From Jannaschia sp. S6380 (GTDB lineage Bacteria; Pseudomonadota; Alphaproteobacteria; Rhodobacterales; Rhodobacteraceae), in contig NZ_JALKAS010000001.1 of assembly GCF_023015695.1 (NCBI RefSeq), positions 2,170,001-2,234,000 of the forward strand: 64,000 nt of DNA, in the 5' to 3' direction. Shown here one piece after another: positions 18,713 to 28,600 of the stretch. The first letter of the stretch is position 1; each line of letters begins with the position of its first letter. Position numbers and translations under genes: made by a program. The notes under the pieces are model-generated. The model was not told where the DNA came from, did no database searches, and saw nothing but the letters and a program-made list of their open reading frames with translations.

Positions 18713-19411
18713 TCAGCGACGCGCGCGGGCGCCCCGCATCAGGGCGTCGACCATCTCGTCGCAGATCACCATGCGGTCGTCGTAGTGGTAGTAGAAGGCG
18801 TTGTCCTCGCCACAGGCCTCGACCGTCAACGGGGTCCGACGCGGCAGGGCAATCATTCGGTTGAGGCGGTCGATATCCGGCGCCAACAGGTGCAGCGCCT
18901 TGCCGGCGCCCCGGACACGCAGCGTGGCCGAATCGGCCTCACTCGGCTTCAATCGTTCCAGGACCGGCGCCCAGGCCCGCCGCAGGCTGCGCGCGCTCGC
19001 CGCGCAGGTCCGTGCCACGAACGGGGGCATGCCGAGGGCGCGGGCCAGATCGCCCCGATGGGCCGGGGCCAGCCCGTACCACAGGCAGATCGCCCGGGCC
19101 GTGCGTTGCGCACCGGGCATGTACTCGGCCCAGGGGTCGAAGATCTCGGCCGCCGCCTCGTCGCGCCCCAGGAGCGTCACGTCGCGGATGATCCGGTCCA
19201 TCTCCGCGTCGGAATGAAGCCGATCGGCCAAGAGCAGTGCGAACCCGTCCGCCGCCGTCTCCTCGGTGCTCATCAAGGGAACATCCGCCTGATCGATCAC
19301 CGCGTGCCCCATTTCGTGATAGAGGGTCATGCGCAGGTTGTTCAACACGAACTCCGCCGCCGCCGGCGAGGCGGCGAGACAGGCGATGAGCAGGGTCGCG
19401 AGGCGAAGCAT
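18713..19411 (-). CDS. DUF4344-type putative metallopeptidase
   Basis: A 232-residue exported protein (signal peptide about residues 1-19, cleavage after SPAAA). It has a HEMGH zinc-binding motif near residue 32 followed by a glutamate-rich EETAADGFA block, the gluzincin arrangement of DUF4344 peptidases. It is expected in the periplasm and its substrate is unknown. It runs convergent with the DUF3140 gene, 3 bases apart. Confidence 0.78.
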   Translation of the reverse strand: MLRLATLLIACLAASPAAAEFVLNNLRMTLYHEMGHAVIDQADVPLMSTEETAADGFALLLADRLHSDAEMDRIIRDVTLLGRDEAAAEIFDPWAEYMPGAQRTARAICLWYGLAPAHRGDLARALGMPPFVARTCAASARSLRRAWAPVLERLKPSEADSATLRVRGAGKALHLLAPDIDRLNRMIALPRRTPLTVEACGEDNAFYYHYDDRMVICDEMVDALMRGARARR

Positions 19412-19462
19412 GCCCCATCTGACCCGGTGCGGGCAGGGCTGGCAAGGCCGCCCGGCGGCGGG

Positions 19463-20488
19463 TCACCCGGGCATCAGCACCCAGTAGTCGAGGTCCAGCA
19501 GGACGTCCGGCAGATAGGCACCGGCGTCATCACGCAGCGCGAAGGCCGCGCCCCGGGTCGCAACCGTGCGCAGCCGCAGCGCCCCGATCCCGTCGCGGAG
19601 CCGGGCCACGTCCAGCACCTCGGACCAGGCGCGCACGGTGTCGCCGGCAAAACACGGGTTGGCATGCGCGCCGGCATTTATCGCCGCGACGAACTGCGCG
19701 TTGGCCAGCCCGTTGAACGACAGCGCGCGCGCCAGGCTGATGATGTGACCGCCATAGATCAGGCGGCGGCCGTCGGCGCGATGGGTGGCGTCGAAATGCA
19801 CCTTGGCCGTGTTCTGCCACAGACGGGTGGCCAGCATGTGCTCGGCCTCCTCGACGGTGACGGCGTCGACGTGGTCGATACGCTCGCCGATGGCATAGTC
19901 CGACACCCGGTGCGGCTCGCCGGCCAATGTGAAATCGTAGCCGTCGAAATCCAGGCCCTCGGGCACGCAGAGCGCATCGGCGGGCACGGCATCGCCGAGA
20001 CCGGGGATCACCGTTTCGGGCGCGGGGGCGTCGATGTCCCGCTTGCGGACCATGACCCAGCGGACATAGCTCAGCACCGGGTCGCCCGTCTGGTTCAGCC
20101 CGGTCGTGCGCACCCAGACGACGCCCGATCTGCCGTTGGAGTTCTGCTTCAGCCCGATCACCTCGGACTCGGCGCGCAGCGTGTCGCCCGGCCAGACCGA
20201 CCGCAGGAAACGCCCCTCGGCATAGCCCAGATTGGCCACCGCGTTCAGCGAGATGTCCGGAACGGTCTTGCCGAACACGGTGTGGAACACCGCGAGGTCG
20301 TCCATCGGGCTGCCGTCCAGCCCGCAATCCAACGCGAAGGCGTCCGAGGACTGCACTGCGAACCGCTGCGGATAGAGCGCGGCATAGAGCGCGCGCTCCC
20401 CCTCGGCGATGGTGCGCGGCACGGCATGGCGGATCGTCTCGCCCAGGCGGTAGTCCTCGAAGAAGCGGCCGGGGTTCGTCTTGCTCAC
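19463..20488 (-). CDS. mch: mesaconyl-CoA hydratase
   Basis: A 341-residue MaoC/hotdog-fold hydratase with the Mch N-terminus (KTNPGRFFEDYRLGETIRHA). It hydrates mesaconyl-C1-CoA to beta-methylmalyl-CoA, the last step before cleavage in the ethylmalonyl-CoA pathway. Two hotdog repeats are visible, the second with the hydratase-like IYGGHIISLARALSFNGL. The GTG start at 20488 overlaps the stop of a DUF1737 gene as GTGA and gives the usual family length. It shares a minus-strand cluster with mcl2, as in Rhodobacter sphaeroides. Confidence 0.9.
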   Translation of the reverse strand: MSKTNPGRFFEDYRLGETIRHAVPRTIAEGERALYAALYPQRFAVQSSDAFALDCGLDGSPMDDLAVFHTVFGKTVPDISLNAVANLGYAEGRFLRSVWPGDTLRAESEVIGLKQNSNGRSGVVWVRTTGLNQTGDPVLSYVRWVMVRKRDIDAPAPETVIPGLGDAVPADALCVPEGLDFDGYDFTLAGEPHRVSDYAIGERIDHVDAVTVEEAEHMLATRLWQNTAKVHFDATHRADGRRLIYGGHIISLARALSFNGLANAQFVAAINAGAHANPCFAGDTVRAWSEVLDVARLRDGIGALRLRTVATRGAAFALRDDAGAYLPDVLLDLDYWVLMPG

Positions 20489-20691
20489 TGTGCGCCCAGC
20501 TTCATGTCGGGGGCGTAGTCGGCATCGACATCCTTGGTCACGGCCTGCGCGCAACGCATCACGCCCGCCGCATGGTCCCAGGCATAGGCGGGCGAGCCAT
20601 GCAGGACCCAACCCCTGGCCAGCGCCTCCGACACCTTGTGGCAGAAGGCGGACGTGTCCTCGGCGGTCAGCAGACGATAGAGCGTGGTCAT
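20485..20691 (-). CDS. DUF1737-like small protein
   Basis: A 68-residue protein (MTTLYRLLTAEDTSAFCHKV...) with the DUF1737 pattern: a short LTAED, FCHKVSEAL and a GWxLHGSPAYAWD stretch. It overlaps mch by 4 bases (GTGA), so it is co-translated with it. GGAACC precedes its ATG. Function unknown. Confidence 0.75.
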   Translation of the reverse strand: MTTLYRLLTAEDTSAFCHKVSEALARGWVLHGSPAYAWDHAAGVMRCAQAVTKDVDADYAPDMKLGAQ

Positions 20692-20711
20692 CGGTTCCTC
20701 CGGTTCGGGTG

Positions 20712-21266
20712 TCAGATGCCGGCCGGCGACGGCCCGATCCAGCCATGGATCAGGAACACGACGACGAACAGCGCGACCGACGCGACGACGGCCGTGATCT
20801 CCTTGCGGATCGGCGGCGGATGGGCCGGGGTCCAGGCGGGCTGGACCCGGTTCAGCACCACGATCTCGGCCATGGCCCAGACCAGCAGGCCGCCGAACAG
20901 CAGGATCGACGCGACATCGCCGTTTGCCAACAGATGGGCCGCGGCCCAGACGATCACGGCGGTCAACTGCGGATGGCGAACCACCCGCGTCACCCGCGTC
21001 TTGGCACCACTGGCCGCGAACAGGTAGAACGCCCCCAGCACCGCCAGGTTGTTGACCGGATAGACCCAGGCCCCGAACGCCCAGACCGGGTCGTAGGGTG
21101 CCCATCGGTATCCGAAGATCATCACCAGGATCGACAGCAGCAGCAGACCCGTTACCAACCCCTTGCCCGCATCGCCCATCCGGGCGCGGATGTCGGGGGC
21201 CGCGCGCTTGAAGAAATGTGCGCCCGACCAGAGCGCGATGCCCAGCACGATCAGCAGATATCCCAT
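20712..21266 (-). CDS. NnrU family membrane protein
   Basis: A 184-residue membrane protein with five or six hydrophobic segments and the NnrU features GAHFFKR near the N-terminus and VRHPQLTAVIVWAAAHLLANGD in the middle. NnrU proteins were first linked to denitrification, but many lineages carry them without that pathway. The ATG at 21266 follows the mcl2 stop by one base. It sits between mcl2 and the DUF1737-mch pair. Confidence 0.85.
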   Translation of the reverse strand: MGYLLIVLGIALWSGAHFFKRAAPDIRARMGDAGKGLVTGLLLLSILVMIFGYRWAPYDPVWAFGAWVYPVNNLAVLGAFYLFAASGAKTRVTRVVRHPQLTAVIVWAAAHLLANGDVASILLFGGLLVWAMAEIVVLNRVQPAWTPAHPPPIRKEITAVVASVALFVVVFLIHGWIGPSPAGI

Positions 21267-21267
21267 C

Positions 21268-22125
21268 TCAGCCCTCCAGCGCCGCGATCGCGTCCATCCT
21301 TGCCAGCACCCGGCGGGCGCTGTCCACATGCAGGTTCTCGACGATGCGCCCGTCCAGCACGGCGACGCCCTGCCCTTCGGCCACCGCGGCGTCGTATGCG
21401 GCGATGCGGCGGCGGGCCAGGTCGACTTCCTCGGGGGTGGGGGCGAACACGGCGTTCGCGATTTCGACCTGTGCGGGGTGGATCAGGGTCTTGCCGTCCA
21501 TCCCCAGGTCGCGGCCCTGCTCGCATTCCGCGCGCAAACCGTCCGCATCCTTAAAGGCGTTGAACACCCCGTCGATGCAGGGGATGCCGGCCGCCCGCGC
21601 CGCCAGCAGGCAGGTCTGCAGCGCCGTCATCAGCGGCAGCCGGTCGGCGCGGTCGCGGCAGCCGAGGTCCTTGGCCAGATCGTTCGTGCCCAGCACCAGT
21701 CCGCCCGTTCCCGGGGCGTGTGCGATGCGCGCGGCGTCGAGGATGCCCTGCGGCGTCTCCATCATCGCCCAGATCTGCGTGTTGTCCGACACGGCGCTCG
21801 CGGCGGCGGCGATGTCGTCGGGCCCGTTCACCTTGGGCAGCAGGATCGCGTCGGGCGCCAGCGGCGCGATGGCCGCCAGATCATCCGCGCCCCAGGTCGT
21901 GTCGGCACCGTTGATCCGCACGATGCGGAAGCGCGGTCCGTACTCGGCATGTCGCAGGGTCTCGGCCAGCGTCTCGCGGGCCTCTGCCTTCTCGTCGGGC
22001 GCGACCGCGTCTTCCAGGTCGAAGATGATCGCATCCACCGGAAGGGTCGCCGCCTTCGCCAGCGCGCGCGGCTTGGAGCCGGGGATATAGAGGACGGATC
22101 GAAAGGGGCGGTCGGCGGAATGCAT
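21268..22125 (-). CDS. mcl2: (3S)-malyl-CoA thioesterase, CitE-like
   Basis: A 285-residue CitE-superfamily TIM-barrel protein with FDLEDAVAPDEKAEAR (metal-binding acid cluster), RINGADT, MMETPQGI and a late GMDGKTLIHPAQV. It starts MHSADRPFRSVLYIPGSK. This form resembles Mcl2 of Rhodobacter sphaeroides, which hydrolyses (3S)-malyl-CoA to malate, more than the longer Mcl1 lyase. The order mcl2-nnrU-DUF1737-mch also fits that organism. GGAGG lies 8 bases before the ATG at 22125. A lyase activity cannot be excluded. Confidence 0.8.
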   Translation of the reverse strand: MHSADRPFRSVLYIPGSKPRALAKAATLPVDAIIFDLEDAVAPDEKAEARETLAETLRHAEYGPRFRIVRINGADTTWGADDLAAIAPLAPDAILLPKVNGPDDIAAAASAVSDNTQIWAMMETPQGILDAARIAHAPGTGGLVLGTNDLAKDLGCRDRADRLPLMTALQTCLLAARAAGIPCIDGVFNAFKDADGLRAECEQGRDLGMDGKTLIHPAQVEIANAVFAPTPEEVDLARRRIAAYDAAVAEGQGVAVLDGRIVENLHVDSARRVLARMDAIAALEG

Positions 22126-22314
22126 CGGGGTCCTCCAGTCTGGCCGCTTGCAAGCATGCCGCGCAACGGATGGCAAGCGGAACGGCGGATGACGCATCTA
22201 TGTTGCGGCGGCACCTGCTGCGATGCGGCAGGGGGGCCGGGCAGCGTTAACCAATTCTTCGGATTTCGACGTCAGGAGGTTCCGAGAAATTCCAACCACC
22301 GGAGGACCGTGTCC

Positions 22315-23719
<1,405 letters not shown>

Positions 23720-23730
23720 TGCCCCGGACA

Positions 23731-23789
23731 TCGCGCCCCGCCCCTCTCGGCGGGACGCGACACCCTCATGCGGGGGTGGATGCCCGCAT
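23731..23789 (+). other. paired hairpins after mdh
   Basis: The first hairpin has TCGCG/CGCGA outside CCCGCC (23737-23742) and GGCGGG (23749-23754), with one unpaired position per side. The second has ATGCGGG (23768-23774) and CCCGCAT (23783-23789). Neither is followed by a T-run, so they may stabilise or process the mdh 3' end rather than terminate it. Confidence 0.5.
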
Positions 23790-23791
23790 AA

Positions 23792-23822
23792 TGTGATCAC
23801 GCCGCGTGAAAGCGTGATCACA
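23792..23822 (+). promoter_or_regulatory. double GTGATCAC operator upstream of sucC
   Basis: Two copies of the palindrome GTGATCAC (23793-23800 and 23814-23821) lie with centres exactly 21 bases apart, two helical turns. They form a larger perfect 11-base inverted repeat, TGTGATCACGC and GCGTGATCACA. This is the geometry of a cooperative dimer-of-dimers operator. The cognate regulator is not known. Confidence 0.6.
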
Positions 23823-23830
23823 CCGCCTTG

Positions 23831-23870
23831 ATTTCCTGTTTCAATCGTTCAAATCCGGGCATTTCCTGTT
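23831..23870 (+). repeat. ATTTCCTGTT direct repeat
   Basis: Perfect 10-base copies at 23831-23840 and 23861-23870 are 30 bases apart, about three helical turns, between the GTGATCAC operator and sucC. It could be part of the sucC regulatory region. Confidence 0.4.
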
Positions 23871-23937
23871 CCCAACCCGCCTGTCGTCATGCCAAGCCCG
23901 AGGGCGATCCATAACGAACCGAAGCGGGGCGCGACCC

Positions 23938-25131
23938 ATGAACATCCACGAATATCAGGCCAAGGCCCTTCTGCGTGACTACGGCGCCCCGGTCAGCGAC
24001 GGCGTCGCGGTGACGCGCGCGGCCGATGCCAAGGACGCGGCCAACCAGCTCGACGGCCCGCTCTGGGTGGTCAAGGCGCAGATCCATGCCGGTGGCCGCG
24101 GCAAGGGGTCCTTCAAGGAGGCCGACGCGGGCGAAAAGGGCGGCGTGCGCCTGGCCAAGTCCGTTGAGGAGGCCGCCGACGAGGCCAAGCGGATGCTGGG
24201 CCGCACGCTGGTCACCCATCAGACCGGCCCCGCGGGCAAGCAGGTCAACCGCGTCTATATCGAGGACGGCTCCGATATCGCGCGCGAGCTGTATCTCGCC
24301 TTGCTTGTCGATCGGCAGACCAGCCGCATCGGCTTCGTCTGCTCAACCGAGGGCGGCATGGATATCGAGGAGGTGGCGGCGAGCACGCCCGAGAAGATCG
24401 TCAGCTTCGACGTCGATCCCGCCACCGGCTTCCAGCCCTATCATGGCCGCCGCGTCGCCTTCGCGCTGGGGCTGGAAGGCGCGCAGGTCAAGCAATGCGT
24501 CGCCCTGATGGGCAAGCTCTATGCCGCCTTCACCGAAAAGGACATGGAGATGCTGGAGATCAATCCGCTGATCGTGACCGACAGCGGCGACCTGAAGGTG
24601 CTGGACGCCAAGGTCGGGTTCGACGGCAACGCGATCTACCGCCACAAGGACATCGCCGAGCTGCGCGACGAGACCGAGGAGGATCCAAAGGAACTGGCGG
24701 CCTCGAAATACGACCTGAACTACATTGCGCTCGACGGCGAGATCGGCTGCATGGTCAACGGCGCGGGCTTGGCGATGGCGACGATGGACATCATCAAGCT
24801 CTATGGCGCGGAACCGGCGAACTTCCTCGATGTCGGCGGCGGCGCGACGAAGGAGAAGGTGACCGAGGCGTTCAAGATCATCACTTCGGACCCGAACGTC
24901 AAAGGCATCCTGGTGAACATCTTCGGCGGCATCATGCGCTGCGACGTCATCGCCGAGGGCGTGGTGGCCGCGGTCAAGGAAGTCGGCCTGAAGGTCCCGC
25001 TCGTCGTCCGGCTGGAAGGCACGAATGTCGAGAAGGGCAAGGCGATCATCAACGAAAGCGGCCTCGACGTGGTTGCCGCCGACGACCTGAAGGACGGCGC
25101 GCAGAAGATCGTGAAGGCGGTGAAGGGCTAG
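23938..25131 (+). CDS. sucC: succinyl-CoA synthetase beta subunit (ADP-forming)
   Basis: A 397-residue ATP-grasp protein starting [28 protein letters not shown] binds nucleotide, EINPLIV lies in the grasp domain, and the C-terminal CoA-ligase domain has [15 protein letters not shown]. With SucD it converts succinyl-CoA to succinate with ATP formation. Three small unknown genes separate it from sucD, an unusual split for these partner subunits. Confidence 0.97.
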   Translation: MNIHEYQAKALLRDYGAPVSDGVAVTRAADAKDAANQLDGPLWVVKAQIHAGGRGKGSFKEADAGEKGGVRLAKSVEEAADEAKRMLGRTLVTHQTGPAGKQVNRVYIEDGSDIARELYLALLVDRQTSRIGFVCSTEGGMDIEEVAASTPEKIVSFDVDPATGFQPYHGRRVAFALGLEGAQVKQCVALMGKLYAAFTEKDMEMLEINPLIVTDSGDLKVLDAKVGFDGNAIYRHKDIAELRDETEEDPKELAASKYDLNYIALDGEIGCMVNGAGLAMATMDIIKLYGAEPANFLDVGGGATKEKVTEAFKIITSDPNVKGILVNIFGGIMRCDVIAEGVVAAVKEVGLKVPLVVRLEGTNVEKGKAIINESGLDVVAADDLKDGAQKIVKAVKG

Positions 25132-25135
25132 GAAG

Positions 25136-25549
25136 ATGGGGTTCAAGGACGCATTCGAGGCGCTGGGCTACACCCTCTCGAACCACCAGACGGACTGGTC
25201 CGCCGAGAACGCGGACGGCGTCTGCATCACGATATGGAAATGCGAGCTCAGCGAAGCGGCGAAGCCACATCTGGTCTACGATTTCGGCTTCGACGGAACG
25301 CCGCCGGATTGGACGAACAAGGTGGGACACACCAAGCGTCGCAAACACGTCGCCCGAGCGGTCGACGAGTTCGGCGGCAAGGTGGATGTCGTATTGCTTG
25401 ACGGGCCGTCCGGCGGGCCGCAGACGGGTGCCCACCCCTGGATCAAGGAGACCCGCGGCAAGGGTTGGCGGATCACGCGCTTCAACGACATGGATCGCAG
25501 GCACGGATCGTTTCGGGCCGAGATCGACATGAGCCATGACCATGGGTGA
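25136..25549 (+). CDS. hypothetical protein between sucC and sucD
   Basis: A 137-residue soluble protein ([38 protein letters not shown]...). It has a WITRF-like end and many charged residues, and resembles no family I can name. It begins 4 bases after sucC and overlaps the next gene by 14 bases, so it is in the suc transcript. Its codon use is somewhat less GC-biased than its neighbours. It could be a small nuclease-like or accessory protein; function unknown. Confidence 0.6.
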   Translation: MGFKDAFEALGYTLSNHQTDWSAENADGVCITIWKCELSEAAKPHLVYDFGFDGTPPDWTNKVGHTKRRKHVARAVDEFGGKVDVVLLDGPSGGPQTGAHPWIKETRGKGWRITRFNDMDRRHGSFRAEIDMSHDHG

Positions 25550-26081
25550 TCTGCCCGGAAGATCTCGCTATCTGGGCCTGGCCGCCGCGCTGGCGGCAAT
25601 GGGACACGGGGTCCAGGCCGAGTCATCGGAGAAAGCGGCGCTTTCGGCCTTCGCCGACAACTGTCTTTCGCCGCACCTCACCGCGCGCGCAGCGAACGAA
25701 GCATTCGCCGGCCCGGAAATTCGCCACGACTTCTACGACCTCGACCCATTCTCCGCTCCCGCCCCTTCGCCGGCGGCCGGCATGCCCACCCCCGGCACCG
25801 ACCGTCGCTGCGAAGTGACCTTCGACGGCGACCAGGGCGCGCAGGCGGCCGAGACTGCGCGGGCGGCGCTGGCAGCCGAGGGCATCACGACCGAAGCTCC
25901 GCTGCCCGCCACCCATACCGGTGCCCACCGGCCCGGCACGACGTTGCTGGCGGCGCGCGCGTTGAACCCGGGGCGCGTCGCGGTCGTTCACACCGGAACC
26001 CGCCCGGGCCCGAACGGCCCCGAGACATTCCTGCGCGTCGAACGCCTGACCCCCGAAGCCAGCCGCGAGGCCCTGAAATGA
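25536..26081 (+). CDS. exported hypothetical protein
   Basis: A 181-residue protein with a signal-like N-terminus (YLGLAAALAAMGHGVQAE) and two cysteines in the mature part. It is proline- and alanine-rich in the middle and ends in a compact beta-rich region (GRVAVVHTGTRPGPNGPETFLRVERL). The start may be ATG 25536 or ATG 25542. It overlaps the next gene by 4 bases (ATGA). Function unknown; such genes between sucC and sucD are sometimes misnamed after the synthetase. Confidence 0.6.
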   Translation: MTMGDLPGRSRYLGLAAALAAMGHGVQAESSEKAALSAFADNCLSPHLTARAANEAFAGPEIRHDFYDLDPFSAPAPSPAAGMPTPGTDRRCEVTFDGDQGAQAAETARAALAAEGITTEAPLPATHTGAHRPGTTLLAARALNPGRVAVVHTGTRPGPNGPETFLRVERLTPEASREALK

Positions 26082-26650
26082 TCCGCCTCCTTCCCGTGCT
26101 GCTGGCCCTCGCCGCCTGCGTGCCGGCCACCCAGGGCGGCTTCGGGCCCGGCGTCGCCGACATCGCCGCGCAACGGATGCGCTTCGCCGCCGAGGCGGTG
26201 TGCCTGAACAACCGGACCCGCGCCGGACAGGACCGTGCCGCCCGCGCGCTGAACTTCCCGGTTCGCGAACGCGACGGAGACGCGACCATCTACGCCAATC
26301 CCGGCACGCTGACCTTCGTTCGCATCGGCCCCGCCCCGGTGCAGACCTTCACTGACGACCAGGGCCGCCGGCAGGCCGTGGGCGGCGACGGCTGTTCCGT
26401 CGGCTCGCCCGCGGTGGGCACCGAACGGGCCAACCGCCTGGCCGGCGAAATCCTGGCGCCACGGCTGGTCGACGGCTCCGACACGCTGCTGGCGCCGCGG
26501 GGCGCGGGGCGCAACGTAGATGGCGGCGTCGGCTTCTTCTTCGACAACCTGTCCGTCACGCTGCCCGTGGCACGCACGACCTTCACCAATCCCGAAACCG
26601 GCGAGGGCGCGGCCTTCGACCATCCCGTCATCCTGATCGTCCACCGCTAG
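26078..26650 (+). CDS. putative lipoprotein
   Basis: A 190-residue protein with signal peptide and lipobox LALAAC (cysteine 14). A second cysteine lies in AEAVCLNN and a third in GDGCSVGSP. It has no recognised domain. It is translationally coupled to the preceding gene and lies 52 bases before sucD, so it is in the same transcript. Probably anchored in the periplasm; function unknown. Confidence 0.6.
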   Translation: MIRLLPVLLALAACVPATQGGFGPGVADIAAQRMRFAAEAVCLNNRTRAGQDRAARALNFPVRERDGDATIYANPGTLTFVRIGPAPVQTFTDDQGRRQAVGGDGCSVGSPAVGTERANRLAGEILAPRLVDGSDTLLAPRGAGRNVDGGVGFFFDNLSVTLPVARTTFTNPETGEGAAFDHPVILIVHR

Positions 26651-26702
26651 GGCGATCCGGCCCCGCGCGGGCCGCGACATCACACGACCAACGGAGGGGC
26701 CG

Positions 26703-27584
26703 ATGGCCATTCTCATCGACGAAGAAACCAAGGTGATCTGCCAGGGCCTGACCGGGTCGCAGGGTACGTTCCACACCGAGCAGGCCATCGCCTACGGCAC
26801 GAAGATGGTCGGCGGCGTGACGCCCGGGAAGGGCGGGCAGACGCATCTGGACCTGCCGGTCTTCGACAGCTGCCACGAGGCGGTGGCGAAGACCGGGGCG
26901 AACGCGTCGGTGATCTACGTCCCGCCGCCCTTCGCCGCGGATTCCATCCTGGAGGCGATCGACGCAGAGATACCGCTGGTGGTCTGCATCACCGAGGGCA
27001 TCCCCGTCCTCGACATGATGAAGGTCAAGCGCGCGCTGGACGGATCGAAGACGCGTCTGATCGGGCCGAACTGCCCCGGCGTGATCACGCCCGACGCCTG
27101 CAAGATCGGCATCATGCCGGGCCATATCCACAAGCGCGGCAGCGTGGGCGTGGTGTCGCGGTCGGGCACGCTTACCTATGAGGCGGTCAAGCAGACCACC
27201 GACTTGGGGCTGGGCCAGTCGACGGCGGTGGGCATCGGCGGCGACCCGATCAAGGGCACCGAGCATATCGACGTCCTCGAGATGTTCCTGGCCGACGACG
27301 AGACGCAATCGATCATCATGATCGGCGAGATCGGCGGCACCGCCGAGGAAGAGGCGGCGCAGTTCCTTGCCGACGAGAAGAAGCGCGGCCGCTGGAAGCC
27401 CACCGCCGGTTTCATCGCCGGCCGAACCGCCCCCCCGGGCCGCCGCATGGGCCATGCCGGCGCCATCGTCGCGGGCGGCAAGGGCGATGCGGAGTCGAAG
27501 ATCGAGGCGATGCGGTCCGCGGGGATCGTGGTGGCCGACAGCCCGGCGACGCTGGGCGAGGCGGTGAAGGAGGCGATTGGCTAG
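26703..27584 (+). CDS. sucD: succinyl-CoA synthetase alpha subunit
   Basis: A 293-residue partner of SucC. The CoA-binding N-terminal Rossmann domain has [28 protein letters not shown] lies in the middle, and the phosphorylated active-site histidine is in [11 protein letters not shown]. It catalyses the reversible succinyl-CoA/ATP step of the TCA cycle in the cytoplasm. GGAGG precedes the ATG. Confidence 0.98.
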   Translation: MAILIDEETKVICQGLTGSQGTFHTEQAIAYGTKMVGGVTPGKGGQTHLDLPVFDSCHEAVAKTGANASVIYVPPPFAADSILEAIDAEIPLVVCITEGIPVLDMMKVKRALDGSKTRLIGPNCPGVITPDACKIGIMPGHIHKRGSVGVVSRSGTLTYEAVKQTTDLGLGQSTAVGIGGDPIKGTEHIDVLEMFLADDETQSIIMIGEIGGTAEEEAAQFLADEKKRGRWKPTAGFIAGRTAPPGRRMGHAGAIVAGGKGDAESKIEAMRSAGIVVADSPATLGEAVKEAIG

Positions 27585-27586
27585 GG

Positions 27587-28096
27587 ATGGGACCGCGCAA
27601 GGCAATCCTGACCGGGCTTCGCAGAACGTTTGACTTTACCGGTCGTTCGTCGCGATCGGAGTACCTATGGTTCGTCCTTATCATGACGGTCACGCTCGTG
27701 ATTGCGATCGCCTTCTGTCATCTCTTCCTGGTGGGACCCTCGGCTTGGATCGGGACGGCCATCGTTGTGGCCCTGCTCTATGTTCCCGTCACATCGGCAG
27801 GGGTGAGACGCCTTCACGATGCGGGCTTTCGCGGTACTCTGATGCTTGATCCGCTCGTTCCAACGGCGAAACTTGCGATCGTCGTCGGCGTGCTTGCTCT
27901 CGTACCACCACTCTCGTGGTTAACAGGGGCTATATTCGGTTGGTCCATGGGTCTCGCCGTTGTTTTTCCGTTGCCGATCCTCGTGCTAGCGATCGGGATA
28001 GGGATTGGGCTGGCGATCACGGCAATCGGTACGCTCGTCGCTTTCACGAATACCGCCGCACATCTCCTGCTTCCCTCCAGGCGGACGCCGACATGA
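27587..28096 (+). CDS. DUF805 family membrane protein
   Basis: A 169-residue protein with the DUF805 signature (FDFTGRSSRSEYLWFVL and VRRLHDAGFRG) and four membrane segments. It begins 2 bases after sucD and its stop overlaps the next gene's ATG. The codon use is less GC-rich than the suc genes, suggesting later insertion. Function unknown. Confidence 0.8.
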   Translation: MGPRKAILTGLRRTFDFTGRSSRSEYLWFVLIMTVTLVIAIAFCHLFLVGPSAWIGTAIVVALLYVPVTSAGVRRLHDAGFRGTLMLDPLVPTAKLAIVVGVLALVPPLSWLTGAIFGWSMGLAVVFPLPILVLAIGIGIGLAITAIGTLVAFTNTAAHLLLPSRRTPT

Positions 28097-28596
28097 TCCG
28101 CTCCGCTATGGCAACGGTTGTTCTCGTCACGGCAGCCACCCCCGCCCTCGCCGACCTCCCCGCGGCCTGCACCCAGGCCCCGACCTTCGCCGCCGCCCTC
28201 GCCCAGCTCGAAGCGGGCGGCTGGCAGACCCAGCCCCGCGACGCGACCTTCACCCAGGCCCAGACCGACGCGCTCGCATGGACGTTGATGACCCGCTACG
28301 TCGGCACCGATACCGGCGGCGAGGAGATCGCCACCCTCCTCGACCTGCAACGCGCCGCCGTCCCCGGCCTTCTCGCCCGCGTCGACGGCGACACGACTCT
28401 TTCTCGCGTCCTGCTCAACGGCGACGACGCCCTCACGATAACCCAGACGCGCACCGCGCCCGGCCGGATCGAACGCTCCTGTCGGCTGGCCTCCGCCGGG
28501 CCGGCGCCGGCAGGGCTCGACCTCATCGACACCAGCGGCATAGAGGGCGCGCCCGCGACGCTCGCCGAAACGCTCACCATCCTCCCCGAGGAATGA
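28093..28596 (+). CDS. exported hypothetical protein
   Basis: A 167-residue periplasmic protein. The signal peptide ends near ATPALA, and two cysteines (in PAACTQAP and ERSCRLAS) could pair. It overlaps the DUF805 gene by 4 bases, and its stop lies within the sucA ribosome-binding region (GAGGAATGA). It is therefore part of the suc operon but of unknown role. Confidence 0.65.
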   Translation: MIRSAMATVVLVTAATPALADLPAACTQAPTFAAALAQLEAGGWQTQPRDATFTQAQTDALAWTLMTRYVGTDTGGEEIATLLDLQRAAVPGLLARVDGDTTLSRVLLNGDDALTITQTRTAPGRIERSCRLASAGPAPAGLDLIDTSGIEGAPATLAETLTILPEE

Positions 28597-28600
28597 TCCC

